A DNA stretch of 64,000 bases from Dissulfurirhabdus thermomarina. GTDB lineage: Bacteria; Desulfobacterota; Dissulfuribacteria; Dissulfuribacterales; Dissulfurirhabdaceae. The position numbers were made by a program, and so were the translations under genes. The stretch lies in contig NZ_JAATWC010000003.1 in NCBI RefSeq assembly GCF_012979235.1, positions 176,492 through 240,491 of the forward strand, given 5' to 3'. The notes under the pieces are model-generated. The model was not told the origin of the DNA. It saw only the letters and a list, made by a program, of their open reading frames with translations, and searched no databases. Position 1 is the stretch's first letter, and every line of letters starts with the position of its first letter. This document shows positions 21,953 to 33,130 of this stretch, piece by piece.

Positions 21953-22825
21953 TCAGCGGAGGGCCGCCCACCAGGCCGCGGCGGGGCCGACCCAGGCCGC
22001 CAGGGAGAGACAGAGGGAGGCCCGCGGTCCCGGCGGGCCGGCGCGCAGGGGACCCGCCCCGGCGGCGGCCCCGGCCGCCAGGCCGGCGAGGAACCCGAAG
22101 AGGTGGGCCGTCACGTCCGTCCGTTCCCCGCCTGTGCCGAGGAAGGCGAGGAGCACCACCCCCGCGACCACGGGCCGGACCAGCTCCCCGGCCGACCGCC
22201 GGTCCCCGGGCGCCGCCGCCTGGAGGCCGCACAACGCCCCGATGACCCCGAAGACCGCCGTGGAGGCCCCGATGGAGACGTGAGGCGGGGTCACGGCCAG
22301 GGCGTTGGCCAGGTTCCCCAGGGTGCCGGAGACCAGGGCCAGGCACCAGGCCGCCGCCGGGCCCACCCGGCCGGCCAGGAGGTACAGGACGAGCCCGCCC
22401 ACGGCGAGGTTGGCCAAGAGGTGCTCGATGTCGGCGTGGAGGGTGAGCGCCGTGACGAGGCGCCACCACTCCCCCTGTCGGATGCGGAGGGCGTCGGCGG
22501 CCCCGGCCTCCACGAGCCGCGCGTGCCACGGGTCAAGGAGGGCCCAGCCGAGGAGCCCGGCGACCAGCAGGAAGGCCCAGGGCGCCGGCCGCGCCACCCG
22601 GGGACCGGCCGGCGGCGCCGCCGGCCGGTCCGGGTTCTCCGCCCGGTAGGCCTCGATCTCCCGGAGGGCCCGGGGGGCGTCCCCGGCGCGCACCGCCACC
22701 CGCGCCCCGCCCCCGGCGGCCACCACGCGGCACGGGATCCCCCGGGCCCGGAGCACCAGGGCCACGAGCTCGGCCTCCTCCGGGGAGACCGGCGTCTCGG
22801 GTATGAGCAGATCTCCGGGATCCAT
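21953..22825 (-). CDS. Rhomboid-family intramembrane serine protease
   Basis: 290 residues. The N-terminal about 85 residues form a soluble domain of the DUF2007 type (PVSPEEAELVALVLRARGIP, often a signal-transducing domain). A rhomboid domain of six or seven helices follows. Catalytic residues are visible as GASTAVFG (nucleophile Ser) and AHLFGFLAGLAAG (His). WWRLVTALTLHADIEHLLAN is the L1/helix 2 signature. It cleaves membrane-protein substrates within the bilayer. ATG at 22825 is chosen because the preceding residues are low-complexity. Its gene converges on dctM and is divergent from the ArfB-like gene. Confidence 0.92.
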   Translation of the reverse strand: MDPGDLLIPETPVSPEEAELVALVLRARGIPCRVVAAGGGARVAVRAGDAPRALREIEAYRAENPDRPAAPPAGPRVARPAPWAFLLVAGLLGWALLDPWHARLVEAGAADALRIRQGEWWRLVTALTLHADIEHLLANLAVGGLVLYLLAGRVGPAAAWCLALVSGTLGNLANALAVTPPHVSIGASTAVFGVIGALCGLQAAAPGDRRSAGELVRPVVAGVVLLAFLGTGGERTDVTAHLFGFLAGLAAGAAAGAGPLRAGPPGPRASLCLSLAAWVGPAAAWWAALR

Positions 22826-22931
22826 GCGGCCTCTCCTCCGGCGGCCGGGGCTCCGGGCCGCCTTTTCATTGTAGCCCATCGTCGGGACGCCATCCCGCGG
22901 GGCGTTGGCGAACCCGGCGGCCGGACGTAAA

Positions 22932-23366
22932 ATGGGGCTTGCCGTGATCCGGGTCACTCCGCACATCGTCCTTCACGAGGCGGACCTGGAGTTCCGCTTC
23001 GTGAGGGCCCCAGGTCCCGGGGGGCAGCACGTCAACACCGCCGCCACAGCGGTCCAACTGCGCTTCGACGTCGACCGCGCCCGGGGGCTGCCCGACGAGG
23101 TCCGGCGGCGGCTCCGCCGGGCGGCGGGCCGCCGGCTGAGCGCCGGGGGGGTGCTGGTCATCGAGGCCAACCGCTTCCGGAGCCAGGCCCGAAACCGGGA
23201 AGACGCCCTGGCCCGGCTGGTCCGGCTCATCCAGGGGGCCGCCGAGCGGCCGGCGCCGCGCAAGGCCACCCGGCCCACCCGGACCTCGCGCCGCCGGCGC
23301 CTCGAGGCCAAGCGGCGCCGGTCGCACATCAAGCGGCTCCGCCGCCCCGCCGCACCCGGAGATTAA
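22932..23366 (+). CDS. ArfB/YaeJ-like peptidyl-tRNA hydrolase, release-factor GGQ domain
   Basis: About 144 residues. The segment FRFVRAPGPGGQHVNTAATAVQLRFD contains the GGQ motif that hydrolyses peptidyl-tRNA. The C terminus is strongly basic (RRRRLEAKRRRSHIKRLRR), as in ArfB, where a tail of this kind enters the empty mRNA channel of stalled ribosomes. This fits a ribosome-rescue factor acting without a stop codon. No clear ribosome binding site precedes the ATG at 22932; a GTG at 22944 is an alternative start. Confidence 0.92.
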   Translation: MGLAVIRVTPHIVLHEADLEFRFVRAPGPGGQHVNTAATAVQLRFDVDRARGLPDEVRRRLRRAAGRRLSAGGVLVIEANRFRSQARNREDALARLVRLIQGAAERPAPRKATRPTRTSRRRRLEAKRRRSHIKRLRRPAAPGD

Positions 23367-23518
23367 CCCCGGGGGCGCCGGCGGCCGAGGAAGAACCAGG
23401 TAAGGACGCGGCCTTGACCCATCCCCCGGCCGCCGGTAGGCTCCGGGGCCGGCCGCCTCTCGCGGACATGTCACGGCGCCAGCACACGGGGCGGCCCGCC
23501 GGGCCGCCGGGAGGATCC

Positions 23519-25036
23519 TTGGCACAGAACGGGACCGTCGAGACCCGCGGCGGACGCCCCCGCGTCCCCTTCCTGGACCGCCTGCGCCCCGGCTACGTCC
23601 CCATCGCCATCAAGATGGCCCTGGCCATCTCGCTCCTCATCGTGCTGGGGATGACCGGCCTCGGCCTCGTGATCCTCAACAACCAGACCCGCCTCCTCCA
23701 GAACCAGATCAGCGCCTACGGCATGACCATCGTCAACCAGATGGCCGAGGCCGCCAAGGAGCCCATCCTGGCCGGCGACACCCTCACCCTGGAGATGCTC
23801 GCCACCAACCTGGCCAAGGACCCGGCGGTCCTCGGCACGGCCGTCTTCTCGGTGGACGGGAAGCTCCTGGCGAAGAACGGCCTCAGCCCCTTCGACCCCG
23901 GGGCCCCCTACGCCGGGCGCCAGAAGGACTTCCTGGGCCCCGAGGTCCGGATCTTCGAGTGGCGCCAGGCGGGCCGCGCCCACGGCGACCCCCACAACGT
24001 CTCCTTCGTGGCGCCGGTCCGGTTCCGTGACGTCATCGCCGGCTACGTGACCCTCACCTTCAGCCGGGGCACCATGAACAAGGTCCTCCAGGACTCCGTC
24101 CGGGTGGTCCTGGCGGCCACGGTCTTCATGATCCTCGTGGGGATCGGGCTGGCCTTCTTCATGGGACGCCGCCTCTCCCGGCCCATCCGGCACCTCATGG
24201 ACGCCAGCCGGGCCATCGGCGAGGGCGACTACCGCTACCGCATCCGCGAGCGGCGGAACGACGAGCTGGGCTACCTCATCGCCTCCTTCAACCAGATGGC
24301 CGAGGGCCTCCTCCACAAGACCCAGGTGGAGGCGGCCTTCTCCCGCTACCTCTCGCCCGAGGTGGCCCGCGAGGTCCTCGACAACCTCGACCACGTGGAG
24401 CTCGGTGGGAAACACGTCACGGCCAGCGTCCTCTTTGCCGATATCGTAGGATATACGTCCCTTTCCGAGAAGATGAAGCCGGACGAGGTGGTCCGTTTCC
24501 TCAACGCCTATTTTTCGCTCATCGCCCGGGCCGGCTCCTGCTTCCAGGGGACGGTGGACAAGTACATGGGCGACTGTGCCATGCTGGTCTTCGGCGCCCC
24601 CCAAAGCGACCCGGAGCACTGCTTCCACGCCGTGGGCTGCGCCGTGCTCATCCAGCGCCTCGTGGCCGAGCTCAACCGGCGGCGCACGGAGCGCGGGGAG
24701 GTGCCCGTGGAGTTCCGCATGGGGATCAACACCGGCGAGATGCTCGCCGGCAACATGGGCTCGCGCGAACGCATGCAATACACCGTGGTGGGGGACGCCG
24801 TGAACCTCGCCTCCCGCCTCTGCTCCACGGCGGACCCCGGCCAGGTGGTGATACCGGAACACGTTCACGCGGACCCGGCGGTCCGGGAACGGGTGATCGC
24901 CCGGCCCCATGCCGCCATCCGGGTCCGCGGGCGGACCGATCCCGTCACCACCTACGTGGTCCAGGGGGTCGTCCCGGAGGTGGAGCGCCGGATGCAGGCC
25001 GATATCGAAAGGATCCTCGCGGAGGCCGCGGCCTGA
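23519..25036 (+). CDS. Membrane-bound adenylate cyclase, HAMP plus class III cyclase domain
   Basis: About 505 residues. One membrane helix near the N terminus (IAIKMALAISLLIVLGM) is followed by a periplasmic sensor region of about 140 residues, a second helix (VVLAATVFMILVGIGLAFFMG), a HAMP linker and a class III cyclase. Catalytic features are FADIVGYTSLSEKM (first metal Asp), DKYMGDCAMLVFG (Lys and second Asp), and QYTVVGDAVNLASRL (adenine-specifying Asp plus Asn and Arg), consistent with ATP as substrate. I prefer the TTG at 23519 because GGGAGG lies 6 bases upstream; an ATG at 23468 lacks one. It is the first gene of a four-gene overlapping operon. Confidence 0.93.
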   Translation: MAQNGTVETRGGRPRVPFLDRLRPGYVPIAIKMALAISLLIVLGMTGLGLVILNNQTRLLQNQISAYGMTIVNQMAEAAKEPILAGDTLTLEMLATNLAKDPAVLGTAVFSVDGKLLAKNGLSPFDPGAPYAGRQKDFLGPEVRIFEWRQAGRAHGDPHNVSFVAPVRFRDVIAGYVTLTFSRGTMNKVLQDSVRVVLAATVFMILVGIGLAFFMGRRLSRPIRHLMDASRAIGEGDYRYRIRERRNDELGYLIASFNQMAEGLLHKTQVEAAFSRYLSPEVAREVLDNLDHVELGGKHVTASVLFADIVGYTSLSEKMKPDEVVRFLNAYFSLIARAGSCFQGTVDKYMGDCAMLVFGAPQSDPEHCFHAVGCAVLIQRLVAELNRRRTERGEVPVEFRMGINTGEMLAGNMGSRERMQYTVVGDAVNLASRLCSTADPGQVVIPEHVHADPAVRERVIARPHAAIRVRGRTDPVTTYVVQGVVPEVERRMQADIERILAEAAA

Positions 25037-26172
25037 TGCGCCCGCGCCTCTTCCCGGCCATCATCCTCGCCGCCCTCTGCCTGTGCCTGGCCGGCGGCTG
25101 CGCCCGGATCTCCCTCCTCCTCCAGCCCACCACCATGGACCGCATCGACCAGTGGCTGGAAGAGGACGAGTACGGCCTCGCCCTCCTCGCCCTGGAGCGG
25201 GTCAAGGGGACCGACCCGGAGGCCGAGAGGCTCCGGGCCCGGCGGCCCGAGATCGAGGCCCGGGCCCGCGCCTACGAGGAGCGCGTCCTCCGCGAGGTGA
25301 AGGCCAGGCTCGCCCGGGACGACTGGTACGGGGCCTCGGAGGCCCTGGACGCCGCCCTGGAGAAGTATCCGCAGGGGAAACGCCTCGAGCAGGCGGACCA
25401 GGACCTCCGGCGCCGCCAGGAGGAAAAACTCGGCCGCCTCGACGACCGGCTGCTCCTGCTCAGGGCCGAGCACCTCGAAAAATCCCTCCCGGTCTACCGC
25501 GACATCGCCCGGGTGGAGGCCCCGCCCAAGAACCTCAAGGCCCGCTGGCGGGCCCGCCGCATCGAGTTCGAGCTGGCCGCCATCGCCGACCAGCTCCTGG
25601 ACCGCGGGCTCAAGCGGCTCCGTTCCGGTGACCTCGCGGCCGCGGACGAGTTCCTCACCCTCTCCGCCCGGCTGAAGGACACCCCCGCCGCCCGCCAGGC
25701 ACTGGCCCGGCTCAGGGGGATACAGGCGGAACGGGCCCGCCGGGTCAAGCTCCGGGTGGAGAAGAAGACCCGGAAGAAGAAGACGCGGCGCATCGCGGAG
25801 ACCCTCGAGGCCGCCCGCCGGGCCCTGGCCGCCGGGGACCTCGTCCGGGCCCGAAGGCTCGCCGAGGACCTCGTAACCCTCGGGGCCTCGGGCACGGCGG
25901 CCGAGGCCTTCCAGGCGGACCTCGAGGCGGCCACGAGGCGGCGCGTGGCCGAGCTCTTCCGGGAGGGGAGCATCCTCTACCGGGGCGGGCACATCGAGGA
26001 GGCCAAGGCCCGGTGGGAGGAGGTCCTCCGGATCGACCCCGACAACAGCCTGGCCCGGAGCCACGTGGAACGGGCGGACCGGGTCCTGCGGAAATTGCAG
26101 GAACTGCGCCGGCGGGATAAAAAGGGACCGCCCGCCCCGGCCGAGGCGCCACGGGGCGAGGCCGCGCCATGA
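25036..26172 (+). CDS. TPR-like/coiled-coil lipoprotein, function unknown
   Basis: 378 residues. The signal ends CLAGGCAR, with a lipobox Cys near residue 22. The mature protein is helical, very rich in Arg, Glu and Ala, with repeated helix pairs of TPR type (ASEALDAALEKYPQGKRLEQA; GHIEEAKARWEEVLRIDPDN). It starts inside the cyclase stop (TGATG) and overlaps the next gene by 4 bases, so it is translationally coupled to both. It could be a periplasmic scaffold for the cyclase sensor or for envelope assembly; this is inference from position. Confidence 0.85.
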   Translation: MRPRLFPAIILAALCLCLAGGCARISLLLQPTTMDRIDQWLEEDEYGLALLALERVKGTDPEAERLRARRPEIEARARAYEERVLREVKARLARDDWYGASEALDAALEKYPQGKRLEQADQDLRRRQEEKLGRLDDRLLLLRAEHLEKSLPVYRDIARVEAPPKNLKARWRARRIEFELAAIADQLLDRGLKRLRSGDLAAADEFLTLSARLKDTPAARQALARLRGIQAERARRVKLRVEKKTRKKKTRRIAETLEAARRALAAGDLVRARRLAEDLVTLGASGTAAEAFQADLEAATRRRVAELFREGSILYRGGHIEEAKARWEEVLRIDPDNSLARSHVERADRVLRKLQELRRRDKKGPPAPAEAPRGEAAP

Positions 26173-27185
26173 AAGAACGCACCCGACAAACCGTGGACGG
26201 AAAGGTCTTCACCCTCGAGGCCCGGAAGCGCCCCCTCCGGGTCCGCCTCCGCAAGGCCTGGCACGCCGCCGCCCTCCGGGGCTTCGCCCGGTGCGTGTGG
26301 CTGCTCTCCCGCTTCGTGCCCTACCGGCTCGGCGTCCGGGCGGGGGGCGCGCTCGGGAATCTCCTGTACCCGTTCCTCCGCCGGGAACGCGAGCGGGCCC
26401 TGGCCCACCTGGCCCAGGCCTTTCCGGAACGGGACGAGGCCTGGCACGCCGCCACCGCCCGGGCCTGCTTCGCCCACATCGGCAGGGCCATCTTCGAGCT
26501 GGCCCTGGCGCGCCCCGACCGGCTCGGCGAGGTCACGCGGTTCGTCGGGGCGGACAACCTCCGGAAGGCCATGGACATGGGCCGGGGCGTGGTCTTCGTC
26601 ACCGGCCACGTGGGCAACTGGGAACTCATGGGGGCGGCCATCGCCCAGGCGTACCCGGTGAGCGTGGTGGCCGCGCCCGTGAAGCCCGAGCCGGTCAACG
26701 ACCTCGTGGTGGCACTTCGCCGGCGGCTCGGCGTGCGGACCATCCTGCGGGACCGGCCCGGCGCCGCCCGGGAACTCATCCGCGTCTTCCGCCAGGGACG
26801 GGCCCTCGGCATCCTCATCGACCAGGACACCAAGGTGGAGGGCGCCTACGTGGACTTCTTCGGCCGCCCCGCCTGGACCCCCACCGCGGCCGCGGCCATG
26901 GCCCTCAAGTTCGGCGCCCCGGTGGTCTTCGGCTGGACCCATCGCGACCCCGACGGGCGCCACACCATCACCATCGAGGGCCCGCTGGAACTCGTGCAGA
27001 CCGGTGACCTCGAGACCGACATCGTGGCCAACACGGCCCTCTTCACCCGGCTGATCGAGGCGGCCATCCGCCGCCGGCCCGAGCAGTGGGTCTGGATGCA
27101 CCGCAGGTGGCGCCGCCGCCCGCCCCGAACCCTCCGGCGATTCGCGGAGCCGGCGCCCCCCCCGGGCCGGGCCGCCGCGCCGTGA
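26169..27185 (+). CDS. LpxL/HtrB-type lysophospholipid (lipid A) acyltransferase
   Basis: 338 residues. The acyltransferase motif GHVGNWELMG (His and Glu of the HX4D/E box) is at about residue 149. Other family features are the amphipathic N-terminal helices, ILIDQDTKVEGAYVDFFG, and a C-terminal PEQWVWMHRRWRRRP segment. It transfers secondary acyl chains to a Kdo2-lipid A precursor at the inner membrane. ATGA overlap with the lipoprotein gene and GTGA overlap with thiE show a single operon. The lipid A precursor genes are elsewhere. Confidence 0.92.
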   Translation: MKERTRQTVDGKVFTLEARKRPLRVRLRKAWHAAALRGFARCVWLLSRFVPYRLGVRAGGALGNLLYPFLRRERERALAHLAQAFPERDEAWHAATARACFAHIGRAIFELALARPDRLGEVTRFVGADNLRKAMDMGRGVVFVTGHVGNWELMGAAIAQAYPVSVVAAPVKPEPVNDLVVALRRRLGVRTILRDRPGAARELIRVFRQGRALGILIDQDTKVEGAYVDFFGRPAWTPTAAAAMALKFGAPVVFGWTHRDPDGRHTITIEGPLELVQTGDLETDIVANTALFTRLIEAAIRRRPEQWVWMHRRWRRRPPRTLRRFAEPAPPPGRAAAP

Positions 27186-27889
27186 CGGCCGCCGCGGAGC
27201 GGCCGGGCCGCAGCGGGCGCCCCGCCTCGAACGCGGCGGCCGCCGTGGACTTCTCCCTCTACCTCGTCACGGGCCGCCGGGGCATCCCCGGCGGCCGCGG
27301 CCTCCTGGATGCCGTTCGAGAGGCCCTGGAGGGGGGCGTGGGGGCCGTCCAGCTCAGGGAGAAGGACCTCCCCCCCCGGGACCTCCTCCCGCTGGCCCTG
27401 GAGCTGCGGGACCTCACCCGCCGCCACGGCGCCCGGCTCCTGGTCAACGACCGGGTGGACGTGGCCCTGGCCGCCGGGGCCGACGGCGTCCACCTCGCCG
27501 CCACGTCGCTGCCGGTGGCGGCGGTCCGGCGGATCACCGGGCCCGGTTTCCTGGTGGGGGTCTCCACGCACAGCGTGGCCGAGGTCCTGGAGGCGGAAGC
27601 GGCCGGGGCGGACTTCGTCACCTTCGGCCCGGTCTACCCCACGCCGTCGAAGGCCCGCTACGGCCCCCCGGTGGGCCTCGGGCCCCTGCGCGAGGCCTGC
27701 CGCCGGGCCGCCCTCCCGGTCTTCGCCCTGGGGGGCGTCAAGGCCGCCAACGTCGCGGAGGTCCTGGAAGCAGGCGCCGCCGGCGTCGCCCTCATCTCGG
27801 CCGTCCTCTGGGCGCCGCGCCCGGCCGAGGCGGCCCGCGCCTTCGCCCGCCTCCTCGGGGACCGGCCCGCCCCTACCGGCTCCAGCTGA
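27182..27889 (+). CDS. thiE: Thiamine-phosphate synthase
   Basis: Joins the pyrimidine (HMP-PP) and thiazole phosphate halves of thiamine. 235 residues with the TIM-barrel motifs GAVQLREKDLPPRDLL, LVNDRVDVALAAGADGVHL and FGPVYPTPSK. The N-terminal extension of about 25 residues is low-complexity. It starts with GTG overlapping the acyltransferase stop. Its 3' end overlaps the convergent BCAM0308-like gene by 17 bases. Confidence 0.95.
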   Translation: MTAAAERPGRSGRPASNAAAAVDFSLYLVTGRRGIPGGRGLLDAVREALEGGVGAVQLREKDLPPRDLLPLALELRDLTRRHGARLLVNDRVDVALAAGADGVHLAATSLPVAAVRRITGPGFLVGVSTHSVAEVLEAEAAGADFVTFGPVYPTPSKARYGPPVGLGPLREACRRAALPVFALGGVKAANVAEVLEAGAAGVALISAVLWAPRPAEAARAFARLLGDRPAPTGSS

Positions 27890-28352
27890 CCCGGATCCGC
27901 TTTTCGCCCTCGGCGTACTGGAAGGAGAAGTCGCCCTGGTAGGCCCGGGCCAGGGCCTCGCCGATGCGCCGGGCCACGTGGACCCCGGTGGTGAGGACGA
28001 GGACGCCGTCGGCCGTCTCCTCGACGGCCATGATGCGCTCCATGGGGCGGGCGGCCTTCTCCGCCGCCTCCTCGTTCCGGACGAGGTTCAGGATCTCGTC
28101 GCGGTGGCGCCGGAAGAAGTCGCCCCGGATCTCCACCCGCCCCGCCGGGTAGCCGTCCTCGGCCCGCTGGCAGGCCGGGCAGGTGACCCGGGCGGCGCCG
28201 GGCGGCGCCTCCTGCCAGCTCCAGCGGCCGCCGGCGAAGAGGGCGCCGCAGCGGCCGCAGACGGCGGGCTCCGGGAGCTTGCCCCGCCCCCGGTAGGTGT
28301 CGTGTCGCTCCTCCTGGACCAGCCTGTCCCGTCGCCCGTACTGATCGCGCAT
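27873..28352 (-). CDS. BCAM0308-family protein with zinc-ribbon Cys pairs
   Basis: 159 residues. Two CxxC pairs, VCGRCGA and TCPACQ, likely bind zinc near the N terminus. The C-terminal half (ILNLVRNEEAAEKAARPMERIM; VHVARRIGEALARAYQGD) resembles the NMD3-like, nucleic-acid-handling fold described for BCAM0308 proteins. The ATG at 28352 has AAAGGAG upstream. It converges with thiE. The role in bacteria is not established. Confidence 0.85.
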   Translation of the reverse strand: MRDQYGRRDRLVQEERHDTYRGRGKLPEPAVCGRCGALFAGGRWSWQEAPPGAARVTCPACQRAEDGYPAGRVEIRGDFFRRHRDEILNLVRNEEAAEKAARPMERIMAVEETADGVLVLTTGVHVARRIGEALARAYQGDFSFQYAEGEKRIRVSWSR

Positions 28353-28511
28353 GCCCGGCTCCTTTCGGCATCGGCGCCCCGCCGGGGGCACCGCCCCCGC
28401 CGGGGCCGGATGGCGTCTCTGGTTCCACGCTAGGGACGCCGGTCCCCCGAGTCAAGGCCAACCCACTCCCGGGCCACCGGACCGCAGAGGAGATCGGCCC
28501 CCCGGAGACGC

Positions 28512-29087
28512 CTAGCCCTCCGAGGCGCCGGGGAGGGGACAGGGCCCCCCGGCGCAGCAGACCTCCACGTCGTAGGCGTTCAGGATGCGCAGCTCCCGCT
28601 CGCGCCGATCCTCCGGGAAGGGCTCGAAGCGGATGGAGGGAAGCCGCCCGGAGATCTCCGCCCGGGTGGGGACGGCCGAAAGCCCCGTGCCGATCACCTT
28701 CCCGGTGGCGGTGTCGAGGACCTCGGCGTCGCGGCCGTTGGTGACCACGGCGAAGGGGATCCGGACCTCGGGGTCGAGCACCCGGGCCGCCGCCACGGCG
28801 GCCCGCTCGCGGGTCACCAGGGAACCCGGCCCGTAGCGGACCACCATGACGGGGCGGTCCGCCACCCGGACCACGAAGTCGATCCGCGAGGTGACGAACC
28901 GTCCGGCGAAGAGGGTCTCGATCCGGCACCGGGGGGTGATCTCCTCCCGGGCGAAGCCCTTCTCCTCCACCAGCATCCGGGCGATGGCCTGGCGGAAGCG
29001 CTCGTCGTCGGTGTCCGGGAGTTCCTCCCCCGTCAGGTAGTCCCGGAGGGTGCCGTAGACCAGGTGGTGGGTGGGGACGTCGGCCAC
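28512..29087 (-). CDS. HsdR-N-like type I restriction N-terminal domain protein, stand-alone
   Basis: 191 residues resembling the nuclease-fold N-terminal domain of type I restriction subunit R: RIDFVVRVADRPVMVVRYGPG, EREEAAV-like helices, and PFAVVTNGRDAEVLDTATGKVIG. No helicase domain follows and no modification gene is near. The usual PD-(D/E)xK acidic pair is only partly present (the expected E-x-K position reads VVRY), so it may be non-catalytic. Such stand-alone proteins are common in Desulfobacterota. It lies 7 bases after ddl and is likely co-transcribed with it. Confidence 0.82.
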   Translation of the reverse strand: MADVPTHHLVYGTLRDYLTGEELPDTDDERFRQAIARMLVEEKGFAREEITPRCRIETLFAGRFVTSRIDFVVRVADRPVMVVRYGPGSLVTRERAAVAAARVLDPEVRIPFAVVTNGRDAEVLDTATGKVIGTGLSAVPTRAEISGRLPSIRFEPFPEDRRERELRILNAYDVEVCCAGGPCPLPGASEG

Positions 29088-29094
29088 GGCGGCC

Positions 29095-30048
29095 TCAAGT
29101 CCGGCCGCGGGCCTCGAGGGCCAGCTCGATGAGCCGGTCGAGGAGGCGCGGGAAGGGCAGCCCCGCGGCGGCCGCGGCCTGGGGAAAGAGGCTCGTCGGG
29201 GTCATGCCCGGGATGGTGTTGGTCTCGATGGCGAAGATCTCGCCCCGCTCGGAGAGCATCATGTCGGTCCGGCTGTAGCCCCGGAGCTGAAGGGCCCGGT
29301 GGGCGGCCAACGCCACGGCCCGGGCGTGTTCGGCGGTCTCTTCCGGAAGATCGGCCGGGCAGGTCTCGCGGGTGGCGCCGGGGCGGTACTTGGCCTCGTA
29401 GTCGAAGAAGGCGTAGCCCTCCCCCGGGACGATCTCCACCAGGGGCAGGGCCTCGAGCTCGTCCAGGCCCAACACTCCGCCCGTGATCTCCCGCCCGGGG
29501 ACGAAGGCCTCGGCGATCACCTTCTCGTCCCACTCCCATGCGGCCTCCAGGGCGGGGCCGAGCCCCTCCGGCTCGGTGACCTTGGCCATCCCCACGCTGG
29601 AGCCCTGGGTGGCGGGCTTGACCATGAGGGGCAGGCCGAGCCCCTCCAGCACGGCCGCGAGGTCGCAGGGGCGCCCGCGGCGGAGCAGCACCCACCGGGG
29701 GGTGGGGATCCCCGCCTGCTCGTAGAGGAGCTTGGTGACGTGCTTGTCCATGGCCAGGGCGCTGCCGAGGACGCCGGCGCCCTGGTAGGGGAGGTCGAGG
29801 AGGTCGAGAAGGCCCTGGATGGTCCCGTCCTCGCCGTAGCGGCCGTGGAGGAGGATGAAGGCCACGTCGAGGTCCGGCGCCTCGGCCACGAGGCGGGCAA
29901 GGTCCGTGGCGGGATCGTAACGGCGGACCTCGTAGCGGGCCGGGTCGAGGGCCGCCTCCACCCCGGCCGCGCCGGCCAGCGAGACCTCGCGCTCGGCGGA
30001 CCTGCCGCCGCAGAGGAGCGCCACCCTCAGCCGCTTGCCTTCGCCCAT
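29095..30048 (-). CDS. ddl: D-alanine--D-alanine ligase
   Basis: Makes D-Ala-D-Ala for peptidoglycan in the cytoplasm. The 317-residue ATP-grasp protein has ALLCGGRSAEREVSL at the N terminus, HGRYGEDGTIQGLLDLLDLPY, the ATP-binding lysine region VKPATQGSSVGM, and the metal-binding IETNTIPGMTPTS. The ATG at 30048 is chosen because the preceding open frame lacks family similarity. The gene is divergent from the UvrD-like helicase. No mur genes are adjacent, so it is outside the usual division/cell-wall cluster. Confidence 0.96.
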   Translation of the reverse strand: MGEGKRLRVALLCGGRSAEREVSLAGAAGVEAALDPARYEVRRYDPATDLARLVAEAPDLDVAFILLHGRYGEDGTIQGLLDLLDLPYQGAGVLGSALAMDKHVTKLLYEQAGIPTPRWVLLRRGRPCDLAAVLEGLGLPLMVKPATQGSSVGMAKVTEPEGLGPALEAAWEWDEKVIAEAFVPGREITGGVLGLDELEALPLVEIVPGEGYAFFDYEAKYRPGATRETCPADLPEETAEHARAVALAAHRALQLRGYSRTDMMLSERGEIFAIETNTIPGMTPTSLFPQAAAAAGLPFPRLLDRLIELALEARGRT

Positions 30049-30179
30049 CGCCGCCTCCCATGCATCCTGTCGTGCGCCGGCCGGAGCCCGGCCGCGCCGA
30101 CGCCCGGTTGCCACGGCCGCACTGTGGCATTATTTAGCACGGAGCACCCCTCCTGGCAAAACCCGCGAGAGGAGACCGG

Positions 30180-31939
<1,760 letters not shown>

Positions 31940-31943
<4 letters not shown>

Positions 31944-32932
31944 CCCGCGCCGCCGGGGGCCACAAGGCACCGCCAGGCGGTGTAGGCCAGGTAGGCGGCG
32001 AGCAGCGCCGCCCCCTCCAGCCGCACGATGGACCGGGAGTTGGAGATCGACAGCGGCAGCAGCACCCCCGACATCGCCGCCAGGAACCAGAGGTCCCAGT
32101 GACCGCCGGGCGGCACGCGGATGGGCCGGATGACCGCGGTGACCCCCCCCACGAAGAGCAGGTTGAAGATGTTGGAACCCACCACGTTGCCCACGGCGAG
32201 GTCCGCCTGGCCCCGCAGGGTGGCCATGGCCGAGGCGACCAGCTCGGGGAGGCTCGTTCCCACCGCCACCAGGGTGAGCCCGATGAGGGCCTCGGAGACA
32301 TGGAAGGCCCGAGCCAGCCCCACGGCGCCATCCACGGCGAGCCGCCCGCCCCCCGCCAGGGCGACGAGGCCGACGCCCGTGAGGCAGAAGGCCCCCGCCG
32401 CCGCCCGAAGGCGCGGCGCCCCCGCCTCCCGGGCCTCCCGCAGCAGGGCGTCGTCCGGGCGGTTGCGGAGGACGTCCGCCGCCGTGTAGTAGAGGAAGAC
32501 CCCGAAGAGGAGGACGAGCACCAGCCCGTCAGCGCGGTCGTAGGCCTCCGGGAGCCCCCGGAGCGCCCCGTCGAAGCCCAGGACCAGCGCCGCCGCGGTG
32601 GCGAGCAGCATCATGGGGATCTCCCGCGTGATGATGACGCCCCGGATCCGGATGGGCCGGAGGAGGGCCGACGTGCCGAGGATCAGGCCGATGTTGGCGA
32701 GGTTGGAGCCCACGATGTTCCCGAAGCAGACCCCGCCCCGCCCCGTGACGGCGGCGGCCACGTTCACCGCCAGCTCCGGGGCGCTGGTCCCGAAGGCCAC
32801 AACGGTGAGCCCCACCACCACCGGCGGGACCCCCGCCTCCCGGGCCAGCGCCGAGGCGCCGCGCACCGTGACCTCGCCCCCGCCCACGAGCAGGGCGAGG
32901 CCGAGGAGCAGGAGACCGGCGTCGATGAGCAT
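31940..32932 (-). CDS. Calcium/sodium antiporter (CaCA family, YrbG type)
   Basis: 330 residues and about ten membrane helices. The two inverted alpha-repeats are clear: TVVAFGTSAPELAVNVAAA with FGNIVGSNLANIGLILG, and TLVAVGTSLPELVASAMA with VGNVVGSNIFNLLFVGG. Each carries the ion-binding Glu and the GNxxGSN motif. It exchanges Na+ or H+ for Ca2+ across the inner membrane. Confidence 0.95.
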
Positions 32933-32966
32933 GGAGGGATCCTCTCGGGGCGGCCCGGGTCGATGA

Positions 32967-32996
32967 AAAAAAGGAACGGCCGGGACCGTTCCTTTG
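32967..32996 (-). terminator. Terminator downstream of tRNA-Gly
   Basis: On the minus strand a 10-bp perfect stem (AAAGGAACGG with CCGTTCCTTT), loop TCCCGG, runs into a T tract. It begins 13 bases after the CCA end of tRNA-Gly and separates it from the exchanger gene. Confidence 0.85.
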
Positions 32997-33008
32997 GTGG
33001 GCCTTATG

Positions 33009-33083
<75 letters not shown>

Positions 33084-33130
33084 TCACGGGTCGAAAGCGT
33101 CCATAAAATAAAGGACGTCCGCGAGGGCTG

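Noticed and set aside
28512..29087. A restriction-modification locus in the core near 29 kb
   Set aside because: Only the HsdR-N-like domain is present, with no helicase, HsdM or HsdS gene, next to the housekeeping gene ddl.
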